Shown: piece after piece, positions 11,010 through 23,533 of the stretch
Numbering within the stretch: position 1 is the first letter of the stretch
Layout: every line of letters starts with the position of its first letter
From: Udeniomyces pyricola
Taxonomy: Eukaryota; Basidiomycota; Tremellomycetes; Cystofilobasidiales; Mrakiaceae
DNA: 64,000 bases
Reading direction: 5' to 3'
Assembly (NCBI GenBank): GCA_039545295.1
Contig: BCIK01000009.1
Coordinates: 886,405 to 950,404, forward strand
Made by a program: the position numbers and the translations under genes
Notes under the pieces: generated by a model
Told to the model about the DNA's origin: nothing
What the model saw: only the letters and a program-made list of their open reading frames with translations
Database searches by the model: none

Positions 11010-12901
11010 ATGTCAGCTCCATCTCAGGGCCTCAATTTCCGAATCGCCCCCCCTCCCGTATCCTCGCCCTTCTCTTCCGCCGCCCCTTCCCCCTCGCCGT
11101 CCTCAAATCCATCCTCACCTAGGTCAGACTCGTCGAGCAGCAATCCTCTGCCTCCGCCTTCCCTCTCTCGATCATCTTCTGCCTTCAAGATCCCTCACGC
11201 TCCAGTTAGGCCAAGTCCACTTGCGGCCGCACAAAGAGGCAGCGGCTTTGTGCCCTATGTCGGCGACGAGAGCGACAGCGACGACGAGGGCGCCAACAAA
11301 CGCATGTCGGCACACACCTCTCACAACCGCGACGACGACGAAGAAGAAGTCGGATGGGACTTGGATGGCTCAGGACGAGGGTAAGTCAAGCTGGATCTGT
11401 ATACCGGGCGAGCTCTGGCTGTACAACTGCGCCAGCATCAGCCTGAAATCTCGTCGCACAAGCTATAGCGTTTGTATGCTCATGTTCTATTCTGGTCCTT
11501 CCTCCTTCTGTGTATACAGGACCTACTCCCGCAAGGCGTCTCCACCACCGTTGACCATTGCGCCCTTGGCCAACAAGGACTGGCGAAACTCGTCGCGTTC
11601 CTCAAAGACTCACGTTGCCTCGACGTCGTCCAACCCAAATCGGGCGTCCTCCTCACGACAAATGTACCTTCCTTCTGGCGCTCAGCATCCTTCCAACGCA
11701 TCGTCAACTGAGCCCGTTGTTACCCGAGAAGCCTCTAGCACAGACGCGACCGGAGGACTGGTCCTCGCCACGTCTCGCGTCACCGCACCTGCAGCGGGTA
11801 GCGTGGGACAAGACGCCAAGAATGAGGTAGACGAGGCGAATGTGCAGGTCGAAGTGACACCCTTAACCCTAGAGGAGAGGGCCATGAAGGCTTTGCTTGG
11901 AGGAGATGATGGCGATGACGAGGAACGAGAGCTAGAGGCCATTCCGACGGCCGGAAACAATCGACAGATGATGATCTCGGAAGAAGAAGCTTTCAGGCGC
12001 GACGTTGAGACCAGGCCCCAAGAGGTGAGTCATAAGAAAACCCTGCATCTCCTCTCACTTAGCAAGATGTCCTTGTCATCTGGCAATCTAGATCAACACA
12101 CCAAAATTGACTCTGCTTCACTTTTCACTCCCCCTACCCCCCGCAGTCGACCATCAACGATTACAAGCGCATCCCCGTCGCATCTTTCGGTCTTGCTATC
12201 ATGAAGGGCATGGGTTGGAAAGAGGGTTCGGCCGCCTCTCGCACTCGACAAGGACTTGTTCAGCCATACAACCCGACGCCTCGTCCGGCGATGCTGGGCA
12301 TAGGTGCCAAGGAAAGGATTGTGCCCGAGGGCGAGCAGCTCAAGGGCAAGCAGAAATGGAAAGCTAAGGAGGAGGCGAGGAAGTACATGCCCGTCATGCG
12401 CAAAGAAGTGAGTTCCCGTCCTTGTATTATGCCTGCCCTCATACACGCAGGTCTTCTGATAGTTTCACGTCAACCAGAGGGTCCCGTCAGCTGACACCCA
12501 ACATGTCTTGTGGACGATCCTTCCATGGTCAGACTGGCTCGTCTACCTCGACCCCATCATCGTCCGTTCCTCCTTCACGACGCAATTCTCGTTCGCGGTC
12601 GCCTCCTCCTCTGAGAGATGACCGTCGGTCCGACCGTAGGCGACAGGAAAAGGAAAGGGACAGGCCGAGCTCCAAGCGGGGACGCGAGCGTTCGCCTTCG
12701 AGAGAGAGGCATCGAGATAGTTATCGGGACAAGGACGACGACAGAAGGCGGAGGGAGCGCAGTCGAAGCCGCGAAAGAGACTCCAGCCGACGGGACCGGG
12801 GTGGCCGAGACGATGACAGGAGTAGTCGCTCGCGTCGAGACGATGGGGAAGATCGAGATAGGAGGCGAGAGAAGGATCGAGATTATGGTTCGAGGCGATG
12901 A
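11010..12901 (+). CDS. SPP2: Pre-mRNA splicing factor Spp2 (G-patch) with RS-rich tail
   Basis: Spp2/GPKOW activates the DEAH helicase Prp2 in the spliceosome through its G-patch. Four exons fit: 11010-11380, 11520-12024, 12147-12407 and 12491-12901, giving 515 residues. The N-terminus is Ser/Pro-rich and acidic. A LTLEERAMKALLGG motif precedes the signature YKRIPVASFGLAIMKGMGW plus a downstream Gly/Lys stretch, which is the Spp2-type G-patch. The last exon adds about 110 residues of RS/RD/RE dipeptides, like SR proteins. I see no KOW domains, in contrast to metazoan GPKOW. The acceptor of exon 4 was chosen because it is the one that keeps frame. The gene diverges from the MAS2-like gene. Confidence 0.9.
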
Positions 12902-13309
12902 GTTGATTGTGAACGGGCCGGGGGGGGGGGGGGGGGGGGAAGAGAGATTGAAGGTACTTGGGATTGAATATTGATTATCGACGATTCAGTCTTGAGCTGG
13001 CATCAATGATGAATGACCAAAGGCGTAATGTACTGTAGCTTGACATGGGTTGTGGATGTACGAGATTTTCACCTGGACTCACATAGATGCATACCGCGGT
13101 TATTAGTAGACTAGATAATGATACGAAGCAGATGGGCGACGATGTACACGGAGATGTGTGTCATATATATATATATATGAAAAGAGGCGAAAAACCGGAC
13201 GAGGCCGAAATGGGTTTGATTTCAAAGACAAACCGTTCGCATGATTGATATGACGACTGCTCTTGCAGCTTGCTCTCGATCAACCTTCCCCTCACCATCA
13301 ACCATCACC
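12902..13309. other. SPP2-CPS1 spacer
   Basis: Holds the SPP2 3' end with the poly-G run, an (AT)n tract near 13161-13176, and the CPS1 leader ending in a CACC-type context before its ATG. No gene is seen. Confidence 0.5.
12920..12939 (+). repeat. 20-base G homopolymer
   Basis: An uninterrupted G run directly after the SPP2 stop codon, in the 3' untranslated region. The length is prone to sequencing error. Confidence 0.9.
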
Positions 13310-16115
13310 ATGCATCCCACCAAACCCCTTCAACGCTCGCCTACACTCATCTCCAAGGAGGCTCTCGACCTCCCGGGTGCCTACAGCTCCCCAGTCTCCA
13401 CCGTCCGCAACACGGCCGATGCCCGTCGAAGGAACGTCATCCTCCTTGCTGCTTCTCTCTTTTCTATCGGCTTCGTCTCGTTCGTCTACCCTTGGTCAAC
13501 CTGTCCCGGCGCTGCTCTCGGTCACCGACATGGTCACCGACACGGCCATCATAAAGCTCCCATCTCTGATATCTGCCCCAAGCAGGTCGATCCCCTCACC
13601 CGAGGCCACGACTGGGACCCTATCGGAGATGAGGCATACACCAAACTCGCTGTCGACCGACTCGTTGGCGCCGTCAAGATTCCCACTCAGTCGTTCGATG
13701 ACATGGGAGTTGTCGGCGAGGACCCCCGATACGAGCATCTTCCTCAGCTGGGTGCTTACCTCGACGAGACGTTCCCGCGAGTGTGAGTGGAGATGAGTTG
13801 CCGGCGTTTTCTGCCCCTGCCGCCGTCGTTCCCCGCGGCTGATCATCGGGCTGACCCGACCTTGATCTTTCTTCTGGGTTGGCTTATGTCGCATCAGTCA
13901 CGACGCACTTTCGCTCGATATGATCAACACTTATGGTCGACTCTACACCTGGCAAGGTTCCAACAAAGATCTTAAGCCCGTCGTTCTCATGGTAAGGTCG
14001 TATTGAAGTATGGAGGAGCAAGAACAATCCAGGTTCTCATCGTATGCATAATCCTCCTCTTCCCTCCCTCCCCCCGTCATGCGTTGTCTGACGCATCCAG
14101 GCGCACCAAGATGTCGTCCCTGTTCCCAACAACACAGTCGATCGATGGACGCACGCGCCCTTCTCGGGTGCTGTCGATGAGGATGGATGGATCTGGGGGC
14201 GAGGCGTGGCCGATTGCAAAAATACCCTCGTCGGTATTCTTGGTTCGATCGAGAAGCTCTTGGAGGAGGATTTCAAGCCCGAGCGAACGATTGTGCTGTC
14301 CTTTGGCTTTGGTGAGTCGAACATCTCGATGCTCGGATAAGTGCGGGTGTAGAAATCTTGCATCCAGTCTCTCCCATCTGACGCGTACATCACTTCGCTT
14401 CCCACACAGATGAGGAGATTGGAGGCTCTCGGGGAGCTGCTCATCTTTCTCAAGAGATTGAAACGCGGTACGGCAAGAACGGAGTCGCTTTGATCGTCGA
14501 TGAGGGCTTCGTCGGTGTTGGAGAGGCGTACGGTCAAAAGATCGCTAGCTTGGGATTGGTGCGTGGACTCATTTCGCATCTTCCTAACGAAAGAAGATCA
14601 TGACTTGACATTTCCGCTCTGCCTTGTCCTGGTTTTTTTTTTTTTTTTTTTTTGTGGTCTTGTTCTTTCTTTAGGCTGAGAAGGGCGCCATGAACTTGCA
14701 CTTTGAGGTCAAAACCCTCGGTGGTCATTCTTCGGTCCCACCCAAGCATACTTCAAGTAAGAAAAGCGTCTTAAACGGCATCAAGGCTTTCGACCCCAAT
14801 GCTGACCTTGACTCTCTCGACTTTTCTTGTTCTTTTTATGTTTCATACAGTCGGCATTCTCTCTCTCATCATGACTCACCTCGAGGCTCAACCGTTCCCC
14901 CTCGTGCTTGGTCCTTCTTCGCCGTACTTCCAGTACCTCTCATGTGCTTCGCTCGGACCGGACATGCCCAAGGAGCTCAAGCGAAAGCTCAGCGACAAGC
15001 GGGAATGGGATGCGTTGGCCGGTGAGCTCGGTCAGGATCGAACGTTGGCGGCCTTTTTGGGTATGTATATACCATGACCGACAGGATTGAGGTTCCCATC
15101 TCCCCCCCCCCCCCTCTTCCCTTGGCCCTTCCTCTTTTTATTCCTTTCACGCGCCTGTCCGCCTCTTACTAGGAATGTTGACCCCAAACCTGCACGGCTC
15201 TATCTTCTAAAAAAAAAAAAACGTAAAAAAACGCAGGCACAACCCAGGCTGTCGACATCTTCCAGGCCGGAATCAAGACCAACGCCCTCCCCGAAACGGC
15301 TATGGCTATCGTCAACTACCGAATCGACTTCCGATCCTCTGTACACGATTCGTTTGCTCGAGTCGTCTCGCTTGTCGAGCCCATCACGCGAGAACTCAAC
15401 TTGACGTTACTGACTTCGGGGAACTCGAGTCTCGGAGCGTCCGACGTTAACACGGTTAGCATCGCTTTGAACCCCGGTAGTGCTATCGAACCGGCGCCCA
15501 TCACTCCGACCGATACGGCGGCGTTTGCGCTCATCGCTGGAACGACGCGAGCGATCTGGAAGGATATCGTCGTGTCTCCCTCGGGCATGATTGTAAGTGA
15601 TTCCGGTCTTCTGGTGAAACACCTGTCTTGAACAGGGGACCGACTGATTGACGGACGGGAGGGGGTTTTTCCTCCTTTTCTCTAGGCTAATACCGATACG
15701 AAATGGACTTGGAATCTGACCAACAACATCTACCGATTCGTTCCGGCCGAGCTTCACCTCGTCAAGAACTTCCACACCGTGAGGAACCACGTTTCTTTTT
15801 GTGTCATGCTCCATCAGTCCTGCCACGCACGGGTCTTGATCCGAACCCTTTTCTCTGGGCGGGAGAAAGGGGGGGGAGGGGGAGGGGGAGAGAGAAGGGC
15901 GAAATTTGCTGCTGACTATTTTCCCTTTTTCTGTTTGTCTTCTCTCTCTCTCTCTCTCTCTCTATTCTGTCTCCCTCATATGTGGTACGACCTCCTCGTG
16001 TGGATGTGACTGATGACAGGTCGACGAGTCATTGCATACCGATGCGCACCTTACCACTATCCGATGGTACCGACAGCTCTTGCTCAACATGCAAAGTTGG
16101 GAGGGAGATGAGTAA
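13310..16115 (+). CDS. CPS1: Vacuolar carboxypeptidase S (Gly-Xaa carboxypeptidase, M20)
   Basis: A zinc metallopeptidase releasing C-terminal residues from small peptides in the vacuole. Nine exons fit: 13310-13782, 13898-13991, 14101-14311, 14410-14558, 14675-14756, 14851-15060, 15237-15592, 15686-15778 and 16020-16115, giving 587 residues. There is a single membrane anchor at about residues 43-62, followed by a His-rich GHRHGHRHGHH patch, as for a type II protein sorted with its anchor. M20 metal-site motifs are VVLMAHQDVVPV, GRGVADCKNTL, FGFDEEIGGSRGA, IVDEGF and, near the C-terminus, HTDAHL. All junctions keep frame. Intron 4 (14559-14674) contains a 23-base T run. Confidence 0.94.
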
Positions 16116-16465
16116 CGGTTTGGGGGACGACGACAAGTTCCAAGTGTAAGATCTGTTGAACGGAGCGGTGTGTCGGGTATCGTTTCACCCTGATAACAAG
16201 ACAGTCGCATAGGCCTTTGGAAATGAACTACAGAAAGCCTATTCATCGTTTCGTAGCGTGGACAGTCAAAGCAAGCGGACGTGGATAACAAATAATAGGC
16301 ACAAGTGCGATACAAAAAATAGCAGAAAAGAGGATTGAAAGGTGTCGATACAACGGATTCGTAGGACGTGTGCGAGGTGCGAGCCAGCAGGAGATAGTAC
16401 AGGGAATAACGACTAAGCAGGCCGGGACAGACGAGAGTGGAACAGCCCGTTCACATGGATGATAC
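16116..16465. other. Convergent 3' spacer CPS1 / carnitine acetyltransferase
   Basis: About 350 bp between two converging stop codons. No gene or clear element is seen; it presumably holds both polyadenylation regions. Confidence 0.5.
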
Positions 16466-19400
16466 TCAATCGAGCACGAGGTTGACTCCAACGCGCCTCC
16501 TATTGAACCTCCTGCTTCTCGCAACCCCGTCGTCCTCGAGGGAGAAGTAGCCGTAGCCGGCCAGGGAATCATGGGGATCTTGCTGTTCGTCTTCGCCCAC
16601 TTCCTCAGCGAGTGGGTCGGCCTCGTTGAGGATGGTCGATTGCATCGAGGAGGAACCGTTCATGGGCTTGTTGGCGAGGTTGTAAAGCATGGTGAGCGTC
16701 GAGTTGAGCTCGGTGAAGATGGCCTTGAGCGTTTTTAAGAAGCGACGGGTTTGAAGATGTTTGGAGGCGGCAACACTGAAAGGCGGCCGACCGAGAGATA
16801 CCAAGACACAAGGGGATACATGGATAGATCATCAGACATCTATGTTAGACGCACAGAGAAAGTAAGTGGCGCCATCGACGTACATGGAGATACCGTCATC
16901 CTTGATGATATAGCCGATACCAAAGCCATCAGGAGCAACAGGTCCAAAGCCAAACAGTCGAAGGGCCGGGTTGCCACAGTTTGAAGTGCTACAAAAATCA
17001 TATGGCACAATTGATCAGCCATGTGATCCTGTTGGAGCGACAATCAACCCCGATATCATCTCCTTTACGACAGCACCCACCTGAGGATCGACGTGTTGAG
17101 TAAGCCCCAGCCTGGATCGGAAAAAAGCCCGGGCATGCTGGGTTTGATCTGAGAACCGTTGCTCATGATGGGTGACGCAGGCGGAGAATCAGACGCCGAG
17201 CAGTCAGATGAAGAAGATGATGACGCTCGAAGTTCGCGCTGGAGCAAACAGTAGAGGGCATAGAGATGGCTGAATGCGAATCGCATGGACGCCACATCAC
17301 AGATACGACAGTATCAGCCTGTAAATCCCACATAGAGCAGCTCAAATCATAGCCTGGCCGAAGGAGTAGCTCGGTTCATATGCGTACCGATCCTGGCCCA
17401 GTCCCTTCGAGCATTCTCGAGTGAGCTCGGTATGGCTTTTGCAGGCAGCTCGGAGTGACTTGATCTTCTTGTCTTCTTTGACGTCCGAGCACCACGTCTT
17501 GACCCAGTCAACTGATGCTGGCTGAACTGTGCGAATTGCTTCGGTTCGGCCGTGAAGGAATGCCTTGGTCATGGCGGGCTCGTAAGTCGATTCAATCCGA
17601 CCTGTCCAACCGACGAAAGTTTACAGTGAGCGGCTGAGCAATATAACCTGATCACCTAACAAGCTCACTTACCATAGAGACTGTAATATGCGGCTTGGAA
17701 GGCCATCTGCACGAATGCATCTGGAGAAAACCCGTGCTTGGTGACTGAAAACGTATTGAGTGATCAGTTAGAGCAACAAGGCCTTGAATCGGGAAACAGA
17801 TGTACAACCCACTGAAATCCTTGCCGTAGCCCTTGAATTCAAGCGCTTCCTGTGACGTCAACTCATTGTCAGCAATCAAGGTAAATCTATCTCGGGCGAA
17901 GAGACCTGGACTAGAAAACGACTTACGATGTCGTTTTGACAGATGAGGTCGCTCAAACGAGTCTCGGCGAATCGGATACCCGTTCGGATCTGTTGACACA
18001 CGTGAAAGTCATAATCAGCAACAGTATGATACTATATCGTGAGCTTATGTTATTGCGTTATAGCTTCCGATGACTTACTTCGGAAGTCAGATTCCAAGTG
18101 AGCTTCTTTGGGACTGTATCAATCTGCTCCTCTTCCTCCTCAGTTGTTTCGTTAGGCTTGCGTTTGTATGATTTAGCGTGAGGTGAGAGTTTAGCCTTGA
18201 ACAAGGTTGGAGCAGAAGGGTTGATACTCTGAAAGCGAAAAAAAGACGAGGTCCAGGATTGCAGGCGTGCGGACGGCGTTAGTCCTAGGACGGTTGTTGT
18301 ACGTGTGACGTATCCATTCGAGTTTTACTCACTTTGGCGAACAGCAGCACAAGCTCCGTATAAACATCAGCAGCAAATCTGAGAACCGTGTCTGAAGGAT
18401 GAAGATTAAATCGCTTGTAAGCTAACCAGCAATGTCTGTGGAAAGCTGAAGCTTACAACTCACGACCATCGACACCGGTATGTTCAAAGTTGATGCCCGC
18501 CTCTCCGTTGGCCGTGACAATGATTTGAAGCTTCAGAAGGTTGCCCATTTCGGTGATAGAAAACGTTGGGGGGGGGGGGCGTCAATCTTTCGCTCTTTTC
18601 ACATCTGGGTTTGAAAGCCATATACCGAAAGAATGTTTTACCTTGTCATACCATCGGTTAGTGCAGGTTCCAACTTGAACGCCTTTTTCCATCTTGTACG
18701 TGCCACAAAGAAAGTTACCGCAAACTTCCTTGACTCCCTCCGGCTTGACGTCGTCAAGGCATACGACAAACAGGGCGGTGTCGACGACGCGCAGACATGA
18801 GGCGTTGTGTTTGTCCGAGGTCAGAGTTGAACGGAGGGAAGACCAGACTTTACGGTTTTCGGTTGAAAGGACCCCCACAGCTCCCTTGGCAACCTGATGA
18901 GAGAAAGAAAGAGAACCAGTCAACTAAGAGATCGCCGGCCCTCCAGGAAACAAATCGCAACATACCTCATTCATCGGAGTAACATCGGCGTCCTTGACAA
19001 TGGCCTGAAGATTGGAGAGGATTTCCCGCTCAGTCATCGTGGGTCGATTTTTGCTATCGAGGGTGTCGAACCAGTCTTGTGAAGGCAACCAAGCAGACGA
19101 GTGAGTATATGATAGAACCCATCGTCGCATGGTGGGGATGAATGACTTACAGAATTGGCCTCTTCTGATGACGACTACGTGTCTGGCTTCTTCATTGACC
19201 ACCATCTTGCAACCATTAGTAGTGGGAATCCTTGAAGTGCCGAAAAGCTGTCAAGATCCAGCACGTCATCTTGATTTAGCACAGCCTCTTCCGCCTTGAC
19301 GCAGTAAACAAGCAAACATAAGTGACCTCGACTCACTCTTGTATACTGGTCCATATCCAGGCCAACACCACGGACTTTGTCTGGCTCAAGTATGCCAGCT

Positions 19401-20265
19401 CGAAGATCGTGGATGAACCCAAGAGACGAAAGAATGAGGGAAGCCGCTCGAGGTAGCTGAGACCCTCGTGAGGGGGTGGGATCATCTCTGATAGTTGTTA
19501 TCAGGATACAGGAAACTGTGAGCGATACTCCTACATATGTTCACCCCACAGATTACTCGAAGGAAGTGACACCTACTCGAGAACGAAAAATGGGTTCAAA
19601 GAGAGAACGACCTGTGAAAGTGGCAGGCAGGTATGAGCCTGACAAGATCCGACTTTGATCGCGATCCGGACCGGAAAGACCTACCGATTCTGTTTGCCCA
19701 AGATAACTCTCGTACCAGAACTCTTCAATATACGACGCCTTCTTTTCATCGTAGTCGACGAGTTTCTTTTGGAGACCTGAATTAGTAAACGAGATCCACA
19801 TACGAGCAGGCGGTCGTCAGCATTACGATTGACGCGACGAATGACGTCAGTCTGAATAGAGAAGGGTCGAGAAGCTTGCCAACGTACGAGGGCCTTGCTC
19901 TGGATCCTCAAGGAATTGACGGACGGCAAGCTCTGTGGCTGCGTGCTCGTCAGGGTCTTGAAGACCCTATATATTGATCAGAAGATGTCCGGAATGGCGA
20001 GGAAGCGAAGCTGTGAGTCCTGTTCTCCCGCGGTCGACGAGAAGGCGGCGGACTAGGTTCGACAAGCAGAGAGCGCGATGCTTCTCACCTCGAGAGCACG
20101 CAGGTACTTGATCATGGTATCCTGAAGCTTTGGAACAGGCAGCTTGGGCAGGTCTGCTTGCCCTCTGTATGTTTTGGAATTGTTTGGAGTGACGCCGTTG
20201 TTGAGGGCGGTGTTGGGCGTCGGAAGGTCCTGCATGACGGACATGGTGGCGGATTGGTTGGACAT
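16466..20265 (-). CDS. Carnitine O-acetyltransferase
   Basis: Transfers acetyl groups between CoA and carnitine for acetyl traffic between compartments. Eighteen exons all keep frame: 20265-20089, 19966-19888, 19776-19685, 19611-19577, 19487-19337, 19247-19151, 19075-18966, 18893-18642, 18530-18464, 18391-18333, 18228-18079, 17989-17927, 17849-17813, 17744-17673, 17601-17388, 17269-17081, 16988-16884 and 16775-16466 (752 residues). Motifs: LPKLPVPKLQDT at the start, FGTSRIPTTNGC, the catalytic-His motif GINFEHTGVDG (His ~348), SPDAFVQMAFQAAYY and FGFGPVAPDGFGIGY. There is no PTS1 (it ends Val-Leu-Asp) and no evident mitochondrial presequence, so a cytosolic YAT-type enzyme is likely, by inference. 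A Ser-rich insert lies near residues 570-600. Confidence 0.95.
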
Positions 20266-21802
20266 GCTGCCTGGTTTTGGGACGGAGGGTAGGATTAGAA
20301 AGTCAGGTTGATGAACAAGGGCAAATGTTGGAACGTGGTTGTTGATTATGATGGTGAGTCGGTGAAGGCTGATGACTGACGAGGGAATATGGCAGTCGGG
20401 CGTCGGAGAGAGACGGAACTCATCAGGCAAGCCGGTTTGATCCGATCCAAAAAACCCCGAGAACCAGCGGAGAAACCATTAATCAACATGATCCAGTCTG
20501 AGTCCTTGGACAAACATCGACTTCATAATAGCTCTTAGCCTGATATATCGGTCAATCATAGGATCAAGATTCTTGCTCTTCAACGCTCAACTTTATGGCT
20601 TCACGGAGATTTGTGCTAATGTTATATATATGCCGCGCGACGTCACGGTAGCTGCGCCAGTACTTGATAAACAGAGTACGCGCTTCATTTGCAGGTTGAT
20701 GCGTCATATGGACTTCTTATTATACATATGTGGCCTGTCCTGGTGTACATAACAATAGACATACATATATAACTACTAGTATCATACTGGTAGTATGATA
20801 CGGAAAGGCTCTCACATATCAAGTCGTACATGTATCTCCACGCTAGCTCCTTTTCAAAGTATGCATGCTGATCATATATACATCTCCAGATTATTGCGAT
20901 AAGCCAACTACGATTGATATCGATCAGGATCAATGATATGTTCCTGTCACATGATACCAGCTGAGCCACAACACCTCTCGAGCAAGTATGAAGTTGGCGC
21001 TTACCTTCGTCGGACGTCAATCTTCGCAAGCCCAGCGCTCTGGAAATCCATGGAAGCTCGGCACGACCGGAATAGAATTCTATGGGATAACAGTACTTCA
21101 CTTGGAGATACGCTAGGGATGGAGATTATGACGATCGATGGGCCGGGAGGTCAACCAAAACAGCGAGGAAACATGGAGATCAGAGCGGCAAAAGATACTG
21201 GAAGTAGGCAAGCTGCGCGAGCTGCCGTAAGAAGCGTGAGTCGAACACTGTAGGGCGACTGGTAGAACCGTTACCGCCATGTATACACGTTTGAGCGAGT
21301 ACACTCATCCAGCGCATCAATTAATTAGTATATGAAAGCGTGCGTCTTGCGAGACCGTCAGGACGAGAGTATCCATACGTGTCAGCGTGACTTGTCCTTT
21401 GCTCTGATGTCCAAACTCAGTGCCACCGCGTTGCGTTGTGGCACCCCTTCCTCTCGTGTAAGTCGGTTGGCATGGTTTCTGGTCCCGTCGCACATGCATG
21501 AGTCATACGCGATCCAAGGAGTACACAATCTTCCATCCCACACGCTATCCTTTCCCTCCATCCACTCGATGTTATTTCCGTCTCCTCCCACTGATCCAAC
21601 GAAATCCAAGAATTCCAACTAACGGCCAAAAAGGGTCGAAGCGAGAAAGAGAGATAGGGCGAAGGGTCGAGCGAGAATTGAGGGAAGAATGGCACTGAGT
21701 CGAGGTTGGGTTGGGTTATAATGCAAGATTGGTTGAGAGATGTAGAAGTAAGAGAAGGCAGCCGAGAGGAGGGGTAGGGATAAGGTGAAGCTCGAAACCT
21801 GT
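20266..21802. other. Gene-free stretch upstream of carnitine acetyltransferase
   Basis: About 1.5 kb with AT-rich patches (tatatata near 20625 and 20765-20780) and several short stop-ridden frames on both strands. I found no conserved protein, tRNA or repeat family. The part near 20270-20450 is probably the acetyltransferase promoter and leader; the part near 21620-21802 is the RPL39 3' region. Confidence 0.5.
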
Positions 21803-22667
21803 TTAAAGGTTGAGCTTGGTCTTCCTCCAATGCTATAGAGGGAAAAAGAGAAGTGGTACGGGCACGCGAGGCAGCGAGGAAAAGAGTCAGTGTGCTGTCC
21901 AATCTGACTGACTAGAAACCCATGGATCAACGCGAGGGGCGAAAGCCTCGGATAGCTCAAGCCACAGGGAAAGCGCCATAGCTCCCACAGAGCTAGCAGA
22001 GGAAATGGATGGCGAGAGATACGAACACGTCGCTTCTTGTTGTACTGGATCTTGGTGTCAGCCTTCAACCTGAACCACTGGGGAATGGGTCGGTTCTGTC
22101 GGCCGGCCTTAGCGAGACGGGTCTTGGTTCGGAAGGTCTTTTGGGAAGGCTAGAGAGCGTAATTCAATGGCGGTGACGAGAAAAGCGAGTAGAGAGCGTC
22201 GTTGCGGCAAGGAAACGGCAGTCAAGAGGGCGGCGAGGCAAGAGAAAAGCGAAGCGGAGGGGCAAGAAGGGGAGGAGGAATGAGGGTCAAAAGGTCAGCT
22301 ATGGGAAGTCTTCTGTACGAGCCGTTTGGACAAGTTGGCCCATGAGGGGCATCCGGTGTGTGTAAGATAGCCAGTCGTGTGGTGTCGAGCAAGCGGACCG
22401 GCTAGAGGCGTTGAAAACCGTCGAAGGAGGAAGGGCGGATGGGCAGAGAGGCAGAAGAATGGGGGGGGGGGGGAGGGCACGAAAGACAGGAAAGGATCAA
22501 GCGACCCAAGGGGGCCTTCTGTCGCCTGACGCTGGCAAACTCGGCGAGAGTACCGATTGGGACGATTGATTTGTTGGTGTGGGCTTGGTTGTATTGACGG
22601 TAAGGCGTGTATAGGCCTTTGCTGTAGAGAGCGTAGGAAAAGGGCTGGCGAGACGTGTACGCACCAT
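21803..22667 (-). CDS. RPL39: 60S ribosomal protein eL39
   Basis: A tiny basic protein of the ribosomal exit tunnel. Three coding exons: 22667-22665 (just ATG), 22149-22027 and 21832-21803. They give 51 residues, the canonical eL39 length. The body begins [20 protein letters not shown] and the tail HWRKTKLNL is supplied by the last exon. The first intron (515 nt) starts immediately after ATG with GTGCGT, and the second uses the rare donor GTTCGT. Reading through intron 2 would lose the conserved HW..TKL tail. The long first intron may carry regulatory sequence, as often in ribosomal protein genes; I saw no snoRNA box pair in it. Confidence 0.96.
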
Positions 22668-23533
22668 CTTCGGAAGGGTCGAGTCTTGCTGATCGGGGGG
22701 AGGGCGGGACGAGCAAAATTCGAGAGGGACTCTTTGCTCTCGCTTGCTCTCCTCGCTTGCTCTCTCCGTCTCAGTCTCAGTCTCAGGCTCTCCGACTCTC
22801 TCGCCTTGTCCCTCTTCCACTTTCCCCCCCCCCCTCTTTGGCTAACACCGCCCGATCGTCGTCTATTACTGCATATTCCGATCCGCACCCCTCCGTCTTT
22901 CTCATCAACGTCCTCCTTCCAATAGTCCTACTTGCTATCAAATATCCATCATCACCCCAGTCATCCTGTAGCATAACTGTCATTCCTTATCCTCTCCCCT
23001 CTAGTTATGCGAACCCTCAAACAGTACCACAATAGCGCCTGTATATTATGTATAGATATAGATATGTATAGCTGTAAGCCCAACTGGCGGCTGCACCGCA
23101 CGTGACTCGTACCAGGCGGTGCATGACATCAGAGAGCCTTTGGACAATCTGACCCAACATTATATATATGCATGCAGCATACAATCCTTTCACACCTCTA
23201 TAGAGTGCTGACTTCTGACACCAACTTTTCACCAACACAACATCTCCATCACACGGCATTCGATGCGTCTCAAGAGGCATCCAAACTGAGCTGCTTGAGT
23301 CATCTAATAGTGGTACACGTGTGGGGAAGATGCAAGAATGAAATGAAAAAGCTCCCTCCCCCCAACGAGGCAGGCAGGAACGTCGAGCCAAGCTAGATCT
23401 CCCTCTCATCCCTTGACCTCCTTTCAGCCTTTCTCCCCTCCCCCCTCAAACCCTCTCCGACCGACAAGCTGAAGAGGTATAGAAACGAAAGAAAGAAGAA
23501 AAAAGAAAATAGAGAGAAAACGAAACAAGCTGC
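22668..23533. promoter_or_regulatory. RPL39 promoter region and MRT4 3' end
   Basis: About 870 bp between RPL39 and the MRT4 stop. It is pyrimidine-rich next to RPL39 (tctcagtctcagtctcagg near 22770-22790, + strand) with a C run at 22825-22834. No gene is supported. Confidence 0.5.

Noticed and set aside
10752..11384. Long plus-strand frame that extends SPP2 upstream to 10752
   Set aside because: The added 86 codons are mostly His/Tyr/Asp from a TCA-type repeat. Spp2 conservation and codon character start at the ATG at 11010.
22150..22664. Possible intronic snoRNA in RPL39
   Set aside because: I searched by eye for C/D box pairs in the sense orientation and found no suitable set.
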